Of a stretch of 64,000 nucleotides of DNA, positions 12,875-23,899 are shown one piece after another. A model generated the notes under the pieces. That model searched no databases. It was not told the origin of the DNA and worked only from the letters and a program-made list of their open reading frames with translations. How positions within the stretch are numbered: the first letter of the stretch is position 1; the number at the start of each line of letters is the position of its first letter. Origin of the DNA: Syncephalis fuscata (Eukaryota > Zoopagomycota > Zoopagomycetes > Zoopagales > Piptocephalidaceae); the NCBI GenBank assembly GCA_025786725.1, contig JAHLTZ010000023.1, forward strand, positions 372,001-436,000. The letters are read 5' to 3'. Position numbers and translations under genes: made by a program.

Positions 12875-13425
12875 ATTAATGTATAGTCAGTTAATACACA
12901 ATGCTACTTACTGTCTATTAATATTAATAATTAATACAATCAGAAAGTAGCAGTTAATGTATAGCTAATTAACACAAAATACCACTTGCTGTCTATTAAT
13001 ATTTGTTGATACACACATTACATGGATATAATTAGTGAGTAATTAGTTAATATACAATACAACTTACATGCGCCTAATGTTAATTTATTGATAGATACAA
13101 TACATTACACGTAATTAGTGTATACTCTATTGATATGCAATAAAACCTACCAGCTATTGATATTTATTTGTTGATGCACACAGTACATAGTATATAATTA
13201 GTAAGTAATCAATTGATATATAATGCAACTTACATTCCGCTAATATTAAATCGTTGAAACACAGTGCATGAAATATAATTAATGTATCGTCAATTAATAT
13301 AAAATGCTACTTACAACCTATTAATATTAAGTTATTGATACACACAATAAATAGCATACAATTAGCGTGTGAATAGCTAATATACGCTATTACTTGTCAG
13401 CTATTATAGTAATTAGTTAGAAATA
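12875..13425. repeat. Degenerate tandem array, seven units of ~81 bp
   Basis: Units begin near 12875, 12953, 13031, 13114, 13197, 13278 and 13361 (spacing 78-83 bp). Each has the order ATTAGTG-like, TAATTAATATA-like, AC-TTAC-like, CTATTAATATT-like, then TTGATACACAC-like. The copies are substantially diverged. The array ends just downstream of the small secreted-peptide gene, which is on the opposite strand. Confidence 0.8.
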
Positions 13426-13460
13426 CTGTTAGTAAACAAAATATTATGGTATATTTATTG

Positions 13461-13571
13461 TTATTGCGACATACCACCACGGCGAACTAAGGCTGGTTTA
13501 GCATCTACCATGGCTGTACTGGCCATGATAGCCACGACAATGGTGCAAACGGCGGCAATAGAAAGCTTCAT
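13461..13571 (-). CDS. Tiny secreted peptide precursor (36 aa)
   Basis: The ORF runs from ATG (13571-13569) to TAA (13463-13461). It has a textbook signal peptide: Met-Lys start, hydrophobic core of about 18 residues rich in Ala, Val and Ile, and an Ala-x-Ala-type end near residue 24. The short mature tail is KPALVRRGGMSQ, with a dibasic Arg-Arg that a Kex2-type protease could cut. A TATA-like TTTAAATAG lies at 13708-13717 (minus), about 140 bp upstream, and AATAAATA follows the stop, so it looks like a complete intronless transcription unit. Its wobble positions are C/T-rich, like the highly expressed genes here and unlike the flanking AT-rich DNA. I do not recognise a family. A peptide signal, effector or small secreted hydrophilic peptide are all possible. 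Chance is unlikely given the signal peptide. Confidence 0.6.
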   Translation of the reverse strand: MKLSIAAVCTIVVAIMASTAMVDAKPALVRRGGMSQ

Positions 13572-16500
13572 GGTGATATTGATTTGTTAAAACAAACAAA
13601 TAAAAGAGATAGTAAAGTGTGGTTGGTATAGAGTGGTGAATAGTGCGTGTTTAGCAAGAAGTAGAGCGTGATGATGATATTGCAGTTGGTTGTGTATATT
13701 TTGTGGGCTATTTAAACTTACGACTATCCTGACATACTAGTATGCTGCACTATACGAGATATACCATTTATGTGTAATATGAACCAATAAAGCAATCCAA
13801 ACAATGGTTTGAGGCACGCGTGTACCAATAGATTTATGGTGTGACATCCTACTTTTTGGTCTTGGTTTCAACCTGCTCAGCTTTGATTTAACCTACTTGG
13901 CCTTTACTTCAGTTTGCCAACCATTTACACAAAAAACACAATGATGGTAATAATCTAGTACATATGCGATATAAATGGATATATTAGCCTGTTTTTTTTC
14001 GTTATATAATTTAATTATTTGGTAAAAACGATAATGATGTATTTGCTGCCATTTCTACCAATTCAGTTTTCAATATTTGCATACATACAAAATAGTACAC
14101 AACGCTGATGCAAAAACAAGTTTAATATATCAAACTGGTATTTTATACAGGTTTTTACTGCCATACATAGGCCAGCCATAATTTTTAAATTATAAAATGT
14201 ATTGATTGGTACATGTATACATTTCATTCGACACTATGCCCATTGTTATGGGGTAATCATTGCTTTGAATTCACAATACATCACATCCAGGCATATCATA
14301 CTACATGCTGTGCAACTACCATCATTCAAATGGCGGCTAATCTAAATTATTTGCAATTGACTATACAATAAGTACTATTTATAAAATGATGTATCATAGC
14401 ATTTTGAGCAATAAACATTCCAACAGGTCATTTTCGTCACCAGTTTTCAGGTGTAGACTAAATTGCATTGGCTAAACTACACGCAATTCACTATGCAGAC
14501 ACTAGCTAGACACAATAGAAAGTTCTGCCCAAATATCAGCAATTTTGAGTGCATAACGGCTGTGGATTGTACATCAGCCGATAATCATCCAAGGCCTAAG
14601 TACTGCTTACATTTCTGAAACCAATTCTGACAAGTTAAGCAAGATAGAATATAGAAGAACAAGCCAAGGCAGAAACCAATGGAAAAACAATTAGCAGTTT
14701 AAAGGCTTACTAGTTTAGCTTATAGCAAATCATTATTTTCATACCAGGCTAGACTGAGTTTATCAATGATCCAACTATTGATGATACAGTTAGAACGATA
14801 GCACTAAACGAAAGTAACGCATGAAAACAAAACATTGTACATAGCATTTAATAAAACTACAAATACACACGTGCTGTTATACTTTGGATTGTATAAGGTG
14901 TACTTGAGGAGAAAGCAGACAATAGCGGATGATGTTGTCAATAAATAGCTACTCATAAGGGCATTGATTGGTTAAAATGAGGATTAATATAGTTACATAT
15001 CATAAGTAATGATTTCATGCTGTTGTAAGTTGTTAAACAGAAAAAAAACATCTATCTATCAGACTGAAATGCGCATTCAGAATTATTTATGTTGTCCATT
15101 TGTTCCATAAAAGCATATACAACTAAAGTAAATAGTAAAGTAGCATGGACACCATTTTCAACTATAAAATATACAACTATATTATGTGTAAATGCGTAGC
15201 AATTCAATATCAAATAGTGTACTAATCAGATATTAGTTTATTGCTATACTGCCAGCCATCTGTTTAATTCACTTGACAATAGAAATGTAGGATGTCATTA
15301 CGGTATTGAATTACGGTATTATGATAATTTAATTATTTACCATGCGATTGATTCATGACATCTACCATGTAATCGAACAACATGCCAATGATAACATGTG
15401 AATAGCCACAACAAGAACATACTAAATATTAGTATTAACAATTACAACCAAACAACTATCCAATGACATAGCTAGTAAGTATTTGTTATTTACTGACATA
15501 TGAGCAACCATATGAACAAGGCTCAAATTCTATTAACAATAGTGTTTACTATAAACTACTAGCCCTATTGAAATTACAATAAACATATCTATATCTTTGG
15601 TTATATATTCTTTCTCTGCTTTAATTGCAAGTGTTATTTAGCTATTAAAAGCTTAACTATGGTAATTGATGGTTAAAAGAAAATTATTTATTGTTAATTT
15701 TATAATAACATCAGATTTATGTCATATAAATGTAAGCAATTAATTAGTGATTACTAGCGCTTAGGCGATAGAAGTAAGCATAAACAAGACGGTAATCATT
15801 AAGTTGCTAGTCGTCACAGTGTTATTGAATTTAGTAATTTGGTCACCGAATCGCAATATAATTAAATAATTTGATCATAAAAAAGCTATTTAATATTGTT
15901 TGGCATTTAAATCAACAATCGGCTATAAATGACAGTTTTTTGCTTGATCGGTATTTTTATTTTCCAAAATCTTCTGCAAATTTTACATTTCTAGGTGCTA
16001 AAATAGATACAGTGTTTAAACAATAATTTGGAACACTCTTGGTACTTATTATGCAGAATTACTGACGACGACGAATACCGAAAACTCGTGCGCTATATTC
16101 TGCCAACAATCAAATAAATATGCCAATCTAGAAAGTTTATTGCACAGATTATCATCCTACGTGGAAAGTAAACATAATAGTTTGATAATTGGTCTAAACT
16201 ATTACCGCCATTGTATAGCAGTGGCAATTCCGCTTTTACTTAGCTATAGCATGTAGATTTGGTATTCTGTTAGACTAATAAACAGTATGTCATTAAACAT
16301 AATCATTTAATTTAATAACGGGTCTCAATTTAATGAGTTTAAAAATAAAAGTTTATTATGATTAATTGCAGCGTAAATAGTTCATAGTTAAGCAAACAAT
16401 ATTGCACTATTATTAAACTGAAATGCAAAGTTATAAAAACTTTATTATTAACCAATCTAGTGTTTAGCTAATCACGTATTATATATTTAATTTCTATTAA

Positions 16501-19160
16501 ATCACTTCGACAGCTTGGGCTATATTTAAACATATCGGTTAGCTAAATAATAATAATAAATAACCTAGTTGATAAAACACAGTATTTTGTACCATCAGTT
16601 ATTATAATATACTAGCACATAATCATGCTGTTCTCATCACCCTGCTGTATTCTCTGCACACGCTTGCTTGTTCATTATTTGCATTTATCCTCACCGACAA
16701 AACAGGATATGAAAATCCAGGTCGGTTAGCGCCGTGCAATAGCACAGCAAATGCAGTTTCATTTAATTTAATGTCTCGCAGTTAATCCACAATCCTAGCA
16801 AATCTTGTGCTATATTGTTCTTTAATACAAGTGGCAAGTCAAACATGCAATCAGCAATGAAAGATCTTCCAGCGTCATGTGCACGTTAATAGCTACAAAC
16901 AATGCATGTATAAAAACACAGTTATACATTAATCGTCTACAAGAATGCAATAAATATCGTATCGCATCGAAAAGTATGATAAATAATTTTGCGCATGGCC
17001 TTTGATCCATCCGTGCTTACAGCTTATAAAAGATGTAAACGCTTTACCAAATATGTCTTATTGGCAGTGAATCCTAACATTACAAGATTTTCATCAAGTA
17101 AATAACACGCGCAAGCTATAAATAGCATAAATATACGTTTACTTTTACAACCTTATGTTCATTTAAAAAGACGGCGTACAGCCTAGCTTGTACGTCGCTT
17201 TGAACATAGGCCGAGCACGCAAATGTTATGATTTTCTTTTCAATGCAGACATCTATGCAACTAATAGCAATAGTATGAATAGCCAGCTAGTATATAGCAT
17301 CGTTAAGGCAGCAAAAATGGCACCTGGTCTAGACAAATTCATTCAAAGTTGAAATATGCCTGTTTGAATCGACAGAGGATAACAGTGCCAGGCATCGAAC
17401 CTTTTACATGGGCATCATCTGGATACGCGAAATAATGATATAATGGCAAATACTTACAATATTATATGATGTAAATAGAAAAGCAAAGGCTATGCTTATT
17501 ACTAGGCAATCAACAAAAGCAATGACAAATAGAAAGGAAAGTACGTGATGGATTCGTATAGCGGTTAGTCCTATTGACTTTTTTAAAACTATTACTTCAT
17601 TTGCTATTACAAAAACTACAGTTTTTGGTCAGATTAACATCGACACAAAATTCGTTCACACTTGTTTATTTGAATGATAATGATGCAGCGATTTAAGTTG
17701 CAAATAAAATAAAACATATTCAATGAAAGTAGTGCACTGTATACTTTTAGTTTTGTTGTTAAAAGTATTTTACTAGAGCAATAGCTTCGTTGCTTTTGCT
17801 AGTAATGAATATTTATAGGGCAATAATTCACCGACAACACAGCAGTCATATAGCACCATGCTTTTTGCGTTTTTATTTTTTATGAGCGAATTTGCAGCTA
17901 CGCAGCAATAGTAGCAATTGAATACAATGCTTCCTCTTGTAATTGGTTCGATAGCTTGTGTATGAACAAAGGTTAATACGCTTTGTTCCGGATTGTCTTC
18001 AGATACCGAAGTAGTATCTGCAGAAAAACGCACAAGACTGATTATTGCCGTGCCGTCATTACATCTTTCAGCAAGGTTGGCCAAGCAGCGGTGTCGCCAA
18101 GGACACTGGTGTTTTTCAGCTATTTTGTTTAATCTAAAGTTAACACCGACTTAGTCGCACCAATAATTGCCATATTCAGGCCCTCGGCATATGGGTCTTA
18201 ATTGTTACTAGCTAAACCGCCGTCGCCCTTCTATTCAGATCTGCCCATGCTATTTGCTACACCGCTAGTCTCGTGGCGATTGCTGTTGGCAGCAATAAAC
18301 AGACATATGTTACATCTATATCTGTAACTGTTTCTTCTGTAAATGAACAGTCATCGTGGTCAGCTATCATCCAGAAATAATGGCGCTAGTCGACCCCTGT
18401 TTATACATTTATTTCTACATACATACGATTCACATGATGGACAAGTCTGTTTTTATGCCTAGTAGGAGGCGCCCATAAACCGGATAAAGGCCCCTTCTGT
18501 GCCATTGTGTTAAAAATAGGCGACAATAATTCGCCGTGGGAAGAGTGTGGATCTGTGGTGCCAATGAAATAAAATGGAGATTATGGATGTACAACTCCGG
18601 AGGGGACTTGTTTACTTGAACAAGAGAACTGGGCCAGTGGTCGTCCCACACTTGAGTTCAACGACATGCGTTTGTAGAGCGCTTATTACGACATAGATGC
18701 AAAATGAGGGATGAAAGTCTGCATGCGCTCTATACGTTTTTTGTGCGAGATGCACATGGACAGCTGTCCCAATCAGGTCACATTACTTGCTCCCTTTAGA
18801 CAAAGGCAATAAATATTTATTCACTTTAAAACCATCGGCGTGCCTTCTTGCTGTAAAAGGCAGCTGGCAAACATCATATTCTTCCTATCATTTTCACCTT
18901 CCGCGTTCACGTTCCGTGCGATACTTTATAGCCACGACGCTACATCCATTTCGCGCTTTAGTTCCCTAACTCTTTTCTTTATCTCACGGCGGCACACCGT
19001 GTTGCTGTCCGCAACAACAACAACAAACCACCCGATTTTTGTCGGGGGTGGGCGTTACGACTTGAATTTTGCTTTATTATTATCAACTACGCTATCACGA
19101 AGCAGTATAGGATTTACACCACCATATCGGCGATTTACTGCTTTATTTTAACGATCCATT
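13572..19160. other. 5.6-kb gene-poor region
   Basis: No supported gene. Short ORFs at 16822-17010, 17773-18084 and 18430-18651 (all minus) and 18840-19151 (plus) show no recognisable domain. A tRNA-like B-box near 17390 was examined and rejected. Base composition rises towards 18.2-19.1 kb, where the transporter 5' region and possibly old decayed sequence lie. It contains copy 2 of the dispersed repeat. Confidence 0.45.
15731..15830 (+). repeat. Dispersed repeat, copy 2
   Basis: Direct copy of 12184-12290, 3.5 kb away, separated from it by transitions only as far as I can align. Similarity fades after about 100 bp. Confidence 0.8.
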
Positions 19161-20926
19161 ATGGCGACTACCGAGTCTGCAACACGCCCTTCATCAGGGT
19201 ATCAGCCGTCACCGGTTACCGAGCTGCCCACCTATAATACTAATGTGACGGAAATGAACGAGGCCAGTGTTCGGCAAGAGCCAGCCGTAATAGTATGACA
19301 ACTGTCCAGCATGAAGAAAAGCGCATCAGCACCGTAGAGTCAATTAAACGTACCGATAACGACGACGACGAAGGTCCATCAAAGCTGGATGAGATCTACC
19401 AACGCTACAAAATCTACATCCACGGGCTAATCTGGTGCTTAATTACCACCTTTTTTGTTGCTGCCGTCGTGCTACATCCCAATCATGGATGGATTCCATT
19501 AACTGCTCTATACGTTTTTATTACGCTTAAAATGTTTTTTGCCTATGTTTCTGTAAGTTATATCACTCGTCCAGTTGGCCGTGTCTGGTGTGCAGCCATC
19601 GAACACCCGTGGTTTAAGATTAATCGCCGTGTTCGCTACGCAATTGGCTTTGCTGTCCCGCTTATTGTTATGATATGCACTGCTTTAATTGCTCCCGAAT
19701 CCGAAAGCGGAACCCGTATCCAACGTATTATTTCATTTTGTGGGCTTATTTTCATTGTTCTCCTACTATACATCACCTCAAATGACCGTGCCTACATTAA
19801 ATGGCGTATTGTCATTGTGGGTATTTCAATCCAGTTTTTGCTTGGCGTGTTCATTCTTAAGACCCAAGTCGGTTATGATCTATTTGGATGGATCTCCAGC
19901 ATGGCCAGCGCATTCCTTGGCTTTAGCAAAGTTGGTGCCGTTTTTGTATTAGGCGAGGAATCCGTTAAAACCAATTCATTCGCCGTCAGTGTATTGCCGG
20001 GTGTTCTGTTCTTTGCTTCATTTATCCAAATCGTCTACTACCTCGGTGGTATGCAATGGATTGTTCGCAAGTTTGCCTGGATCATGGTACGTCTAATGGA
20101 CACAAGTGGTGCCGAATCAGTTGTCGCTGCCGCATCTCCTTTTGTCGGTCAAGGTGAATCTGCTCTTTTGGTCAAGCCTTTCATTAAGGACATGACCATG
20201 TCGGAAATTCACTCAACTATGTGTTCCGGTTTCGCCACCATTGCCGGCTCCGTTTTAATCGCCTTCATTTCATTTGGTATTCCATCGCAGCCCCTACTAA
20301 CGGCATGTGTTATGTCAACACCTTGCTCATTGGTCGTGTCCAAGCTCCGTTATCCAGAGAAGCAGCAATCGACATCGAAGGGCCGTGTCATTATTCCTAA
20401 GGAAGAAGACCGTGAAGCAAACATTCTTCATGCCGCTGCTAATGGCGCCGCTCAGGGTGTTCATCTTATTCTATTGATTGCCGGTACTTTGTTGGCCATT
20501 ATTTCGCTACTGGAACTTTTCAACACCATGCTTGGCTGGCTCGGTGCCTTTGTCAATCTTCCTGGCTTAACGTTGACGGATATTGCCAAATATTTATTTG
20601 TACCGTTCGCTTGGTTTATCGGCATTCCTACCGCCGATGTAATGCGAGTTGCCGATTTGATGGCCACCAAGATGGTTGGCAATGAATTCCTTGCGTACAT
20701 TGCTTTGTCCAAGGCACAGAGTGTAATGACGCTGCGTGGTCAATTGCTTACAACCTATGCTCTCTGTGGCTTTGCCAACTTTGCTTCCATTGGTATTCAG
20801 ATTGGCTGTATTGGCGCTATCGCTCCTACGCGTAAGCGCGATCTTGCTCGCCTGGCTTTCTCGTCCATGATTAGTGGTACACTATCGACATTTATAACGG
20901 CCTGCATTGCTGGTCTTTTGTTATAA
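19161..20926 (+). CDS. Concentrative nucleoside transporter (CNT/SLC28 family)
   Basis: Plasma-membrane symporter importing nucleosides with H+ or Na+. The main ORF from ATG 19295 (543 residues, single exon) has about ten or more hydrophobic segments and the CNT core: AAASPFVGQGESALL near residues 278-292 corresponds to the family's G-Q-T-E-A-P-L substrate loop, followed by M-T-x-S-E, GFATIAGSVL and a C-terminal gate domain. A 45-codon frame from ATG 19161 rich in Ser, Pro, Thr and Glu resembles a cytosolic N-terminus. It ends at TGA 19296-19298, overlapping the ATG at 19295 (ATGA) in the -1 frame. Allowing one missing base near 19290 gives 588 residues, which I prefer; otherwise it is a uORF with a stop-start overlap. 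Pyrimidine-rich wobble positions suggest high expression. Confidence 0.92.
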
Positions 20927-21203
20927 CTCCCGCTACTGTTACTACTATAACGTCTATTACCTATTACTAGTGATAATAATAAAACATTTGCTGACTGCTT
21001 TTTTTGAACGGTAATTTGTGTGTAGATTAATGAATTATATTTTATTACAACTGTAACTATAACTATTAGACGTTACAACTATCACTAAATAAACTTTTTT
21101 TGCTAATTCTAATTTATTTAATAAAGGCTATTTAATATAAGGTTTGTTGATTAAGCTTTTCTTTGACCTAGCACTTAAATAGCAACTCAGTACACTCAAT
21201 CTA

Positions 21204-21653
21204 TCATCCTGATAACATTAAACTTCGCTCCAGATTATGTAACTGTCGGCGACCTTCAGATAAAAGTGTCTTTAGTGCATCCTAATTATATTATCGTCAT
21301 TAATAAATTGTCCACTAGTGGCCGCTGTTTATGTGCATACCTGACTTGTGCCAGTACGGCTACGTTTAAACTCGTGTCGCACCCAACCAAGTAGTTCTTC
21401 ACGGTCCGCTTTAGCCACTTCACCTAGTAGTAACCGGTTACGTAAATGGTGCAATCTTTATTATTTATATTAATACACTCACTATGCCAAATAGTACGTT
21501 GAAATTCTCGGTACAATTGACGAATCTGCGCCCGAAGAATAAACTATATATTGTTTAGCTATGCTCGTAGCATAATATACATTTATTCATATAGAATACT
21601 TGCATCAGATAGCGATGGTGCATTTTTCTCGGCCCATCGACGTTCATAGCCAT
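21204..21653 (-). CDS. LYRM2: LYR-motif protein 2 (LYRM2-like)
   Basis: Small mitochondrial LYR-motif protein; family members bind the acyl carrier protein and act in complex I or Fe-S assembly. Minus-strand exons are 21653-21600, 21543-21483, 21423-21341 and 21281-21204, with introns of 56, 59 and 59 bp, giving 91 residues against ~88 in animals. The LYR motif is in FILRAQIRQLYREF at residues 19-32, followed by the family's W-x-R-x-E-F-K-R segment and a C-terminal helix with L-x-x-L-E. The start is the ATG after an in-frame TAA at 21659-21657. A larger ORF on the same strand (21583-21816) is a different frame and not used. It is divergent from the CSN8 gene, with 363 bp between start codons. 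Confidence 0.88.
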
Positions 21654-22016
21654 TAATTACTATTGGTTCATGACGAATCGTGTCATTTCTATGGACGGCT
21701 GTTGTCTGTTTTGAACAGGTCTGAAATGCACATACAATCGCTGTTGTCGTCCGATTCGTTCGCTGTAATGATCGCCGATAAACGGTGCGAGCAATTGAGG
21801 TTGTCAGTTTAAACATGACGATAAAGAAATAATAGATATTAAGAGTAAAAGCAACGCCATGTTACTAAAACACACCTTTGGTAGTTTTGTATTTCTTTCG
21901 CTCATCTTGCATTACTTACGTGGCGACACTGTTATTTGTTTATTTGCCTACTTATTGGCCAGCACACTTCTCTCTTACTCTGTGCGTGCGTGTGTGTGTG
22001 TATATTCAGTGCTGTC
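21654..22016. promoter_or_regulatory. Shared divergent promoter region (LYRM2 / CSN8)
   Basis: A 363-bp interval separates two divergent start codons. It contains a (GT)n run (21983-22000) just before the CSN8 start. I identify no specific motif; calling it a bidirectional promoter is inference from spacing. Confidence 0.4.
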
Positions 22017-22916
22017 ATGGCAACTGCTACTATCACGCCACTAACACCGGACAACCGGGATGTTCGCGGCTTACTTGAATGCTGCAAAGCCATTGAAGCG
22101 AGTGTAAGCGTTATTAGTATTATTTAGTGTTTATTGTTAATATGTGTATTCAGCATGTGTCGTTGGAAACTCTATTCAAAGAGGAGCGTGAACAGCTAAC
22201 AACAGCGAGTATTGCCTGTCTACTGGCTCTGGACGACATGTAAGTAGATTGTTTATCTACAGTATATTGTTAGTAATTGTAACGATCAAGTCCGTCGGCC
22301 ACGCTTCAACTAAACAATATACCGCAAAACCAAAGAACACCAGAAATCAATGCATTGTTTGAGGTTGCTCGTGGATTGACAGCCGGACCTACGCAAACAG
22401 AATTGATATTTCAGGCGATTCACGCCTTTACGTGGAATGATGTCGTGGCATCCATTATGACGCAACTCATCGGTAAATATTACTTTGTTTTTATATTCAC
22501 TTTGTTCATTTGCATAATACTCCATTGAAATCATCAATAGAATCTACTCGTCAAAAGACAATCAACACCATTGAATCCAGCTACAACTCGTTGCCTTTAG
22601 CACTTGCGGCAAATAAAATAGGCTTATCGACCGAAGAAACAACTCAATGTAGGTTATATGTATTTATTGCTACTTAACTAATATAAAAAATAACCATCTA
22701 GTATTTGTCAAGGCAGGTTGGGAATTGAATACTGAAAAACAGACACTTTACCGTACAGCTGCCGCGACACCTTCTCGTTCAGGTAATCATTGGAGCGACA
22801 AACACGCGATCGTACTGACAATTCCTCTGACTCATAACTATTCAGTGAAACCGACATTGGCAAAGGATCCGTTTGCTTTACTTACAGACCATGTTCTTCA
22901 TATGGAGCGTTTTTAA
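22017..22916 (+). CDS. CSN8: COP9 signalosome subunit 8
   Basis: Small PCI-type subunit of the COP9 signalosome, the complex that removes NEDD8 from cullins. Exons are 22017-22103, 22154-22239, 22291-22472, 22541-22648 and 22702-22916; introns are 50-68 bp, all phases match, giving 225 residues (human ~209). The diagnostic region is the winged-helix part: SYNSLPLALAANKIGLS (about residues 132-148), then E-E-x-T and KAGWELN, as in the CSN8/PSMD8/eIF3K family. The very C-terminus LLTDHVLHMERF matches the CSN8-type tail (L-T-D-Y-V-x-F-L-E) better than Rpn12 or eIF3k. The start is the first ATG of the intact frame. Confidence 0.87.
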
Positions 22917-23248
22917 ATGATTACTATTGGTGCATATTCGTTTAATCAAAATTCCACGAATAATAATAAAACACACACATTAATCTAAATAGCTTAACGT
23001 AGTGTAGCTTTGAAATAAGCTGTATTTACAGCTGCCAAGAATCATATCAAGTAATGATGACTACGTTGTAATTTTGAATAACGACTGAATTTCACATTAA
23101 AAGCAAATCAAATATTATTTCTCTCTCTGCATCTGCTTTCTACACTACTATCCGATCGCACTCTTCTTGCAAGAGTTTTTATTTCGACAATCTACGCTAG
23201 TTGATGGAGGTTGCCTTATTGGCATTTGCACTTCTTCGTCCCTACAGT
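22917..23248. other. Intergenic region
   Basis: A 332-bp AT-rich interval covers the 3' flank of CSN8 (AATAATAAAA near 22960) and the upstream region of the DUF1748 gene. Nothing else is seen. Confidence 0.5.
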
Positions 23249-23538
23249 ATGCTTGGCCGTCTTTTCCACTATGCCGTCGACGCAGTTCTTGTGTCAACCA
23301 CTCTAGCCGGGATCCGCCGTTCTACCGGAATAACGTAGGTAGAGAGCGGACAGATAGGAGATACAAAACAACTAATAGCCTATTATTGCTGCCAATGCTT
23401 AGATTGAATACGGAAGAGATCAAAAACGATGAAATACGTAAATATACGCTAAAGTACCTTGGTCTTGGTGAATTCCTGGTTGACCAAACCGTTGCATTCA
23501 TGGGCACTTCAAGCTTTTTTAAGCGTAATCGCGATTGA
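23249..23538 (+). CDS. DUF1748 family small fungal protein
   Basis: Short conserved fungal protein of unknown biochemical role. Exons are 23249-23334 and 23403-23538, with a 68-bp intron, giving 73 residues, the usual size for DUF1748. Visible hallmarks are [21 protein letters not shown] at the N-terminus (hydrophobic, possibly membrane-associated), [21 protein letters not shown] and the end MGTSSFF. A longer single-exon frame from 23167 runs through the intron in a frame that does not encode the conserved N-terminus, so I reject it. Family identification is from memory of the consensus. Confidence 0.88.
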
Positions 23539-23899
23539 GGACAGCGGACGCTGTGTACAACAAATCGGCGTTTGTTATTAGCATCAGATGATATTAATTA
23601 TTTGTTATATAATATAAATCTATTTGGTAGGCGTAATAAAATGTTTATTTCGCGATTATACGTCTATAGCCAAGTGTATGTGGATGTTTTTTTTACTATT
23701 TATATTGGTATTTTCTACCTTAACGACTGGCACACTTTGCATTAATATAAATAAATAAAAGTCGATTAATAATACATAAGAAAAGGATAAAGGACATTGT
23801 ATTAAGACTGTACATATTTGTTACATTATATACTTTATTAGAACTATATTTTAAATTGAATTGCTGGTCTGTTTTCAGCTTCTTATTGCTGGTTTAAAC
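23539..23899. other. Intergenic region
   Basis: A 361-bp AT-rich interval between DUF1748 and the membrane-protein gene. A TTTTCAG just before 23880 could be a 3' splice site, so an upstream 5' exon for the next gene cannot be excluded. Confidence 0.4.

Larger units (their letters stand above)
10691..13460. other. Gene-poor AT-rich region with repeats
   Basis: About 2.8 kb with only short random-looking ORFs (for example 11208-11444). It holds one copy of a dispersed repeat (12184-12290) and a degenerate tandem array (12875-13425). No protein is recognised on either strand. Confidence 0.55.

Noticed and set aside
17375-17445. tRNA-like B-box (GGTTCGATGCC on the minus strand)
   Set aside because: No A-box, a poor T-stem and no cloverleaf could be formed; likely chance.
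17773-18084. 103-codon minus-strand ORF
   Set aside because: Cys-containing but no recognisable domain, no splice-consistent extension and no paralogue in the window.
18430-18651. 73-codon minus-strand ORF
   Set aside because: No domain and unremarkable composition; could be a decayed element but nothing supports it.
21583-21816. 77-codon minus-strand ORF overlapping LYRM2 exon 1
   Set aside because: It cannot be spliced in phase to the LYR-motif exon; the shorter overlapping frame from 21653 joins perfectly and matches the family.
23167-23538. 123-codon single-exon ORF at the DUF1748 locus
   Set aside because: It reads through a GTAGGT...AG intron and uses a frame that lacks the conserved N-terminus.
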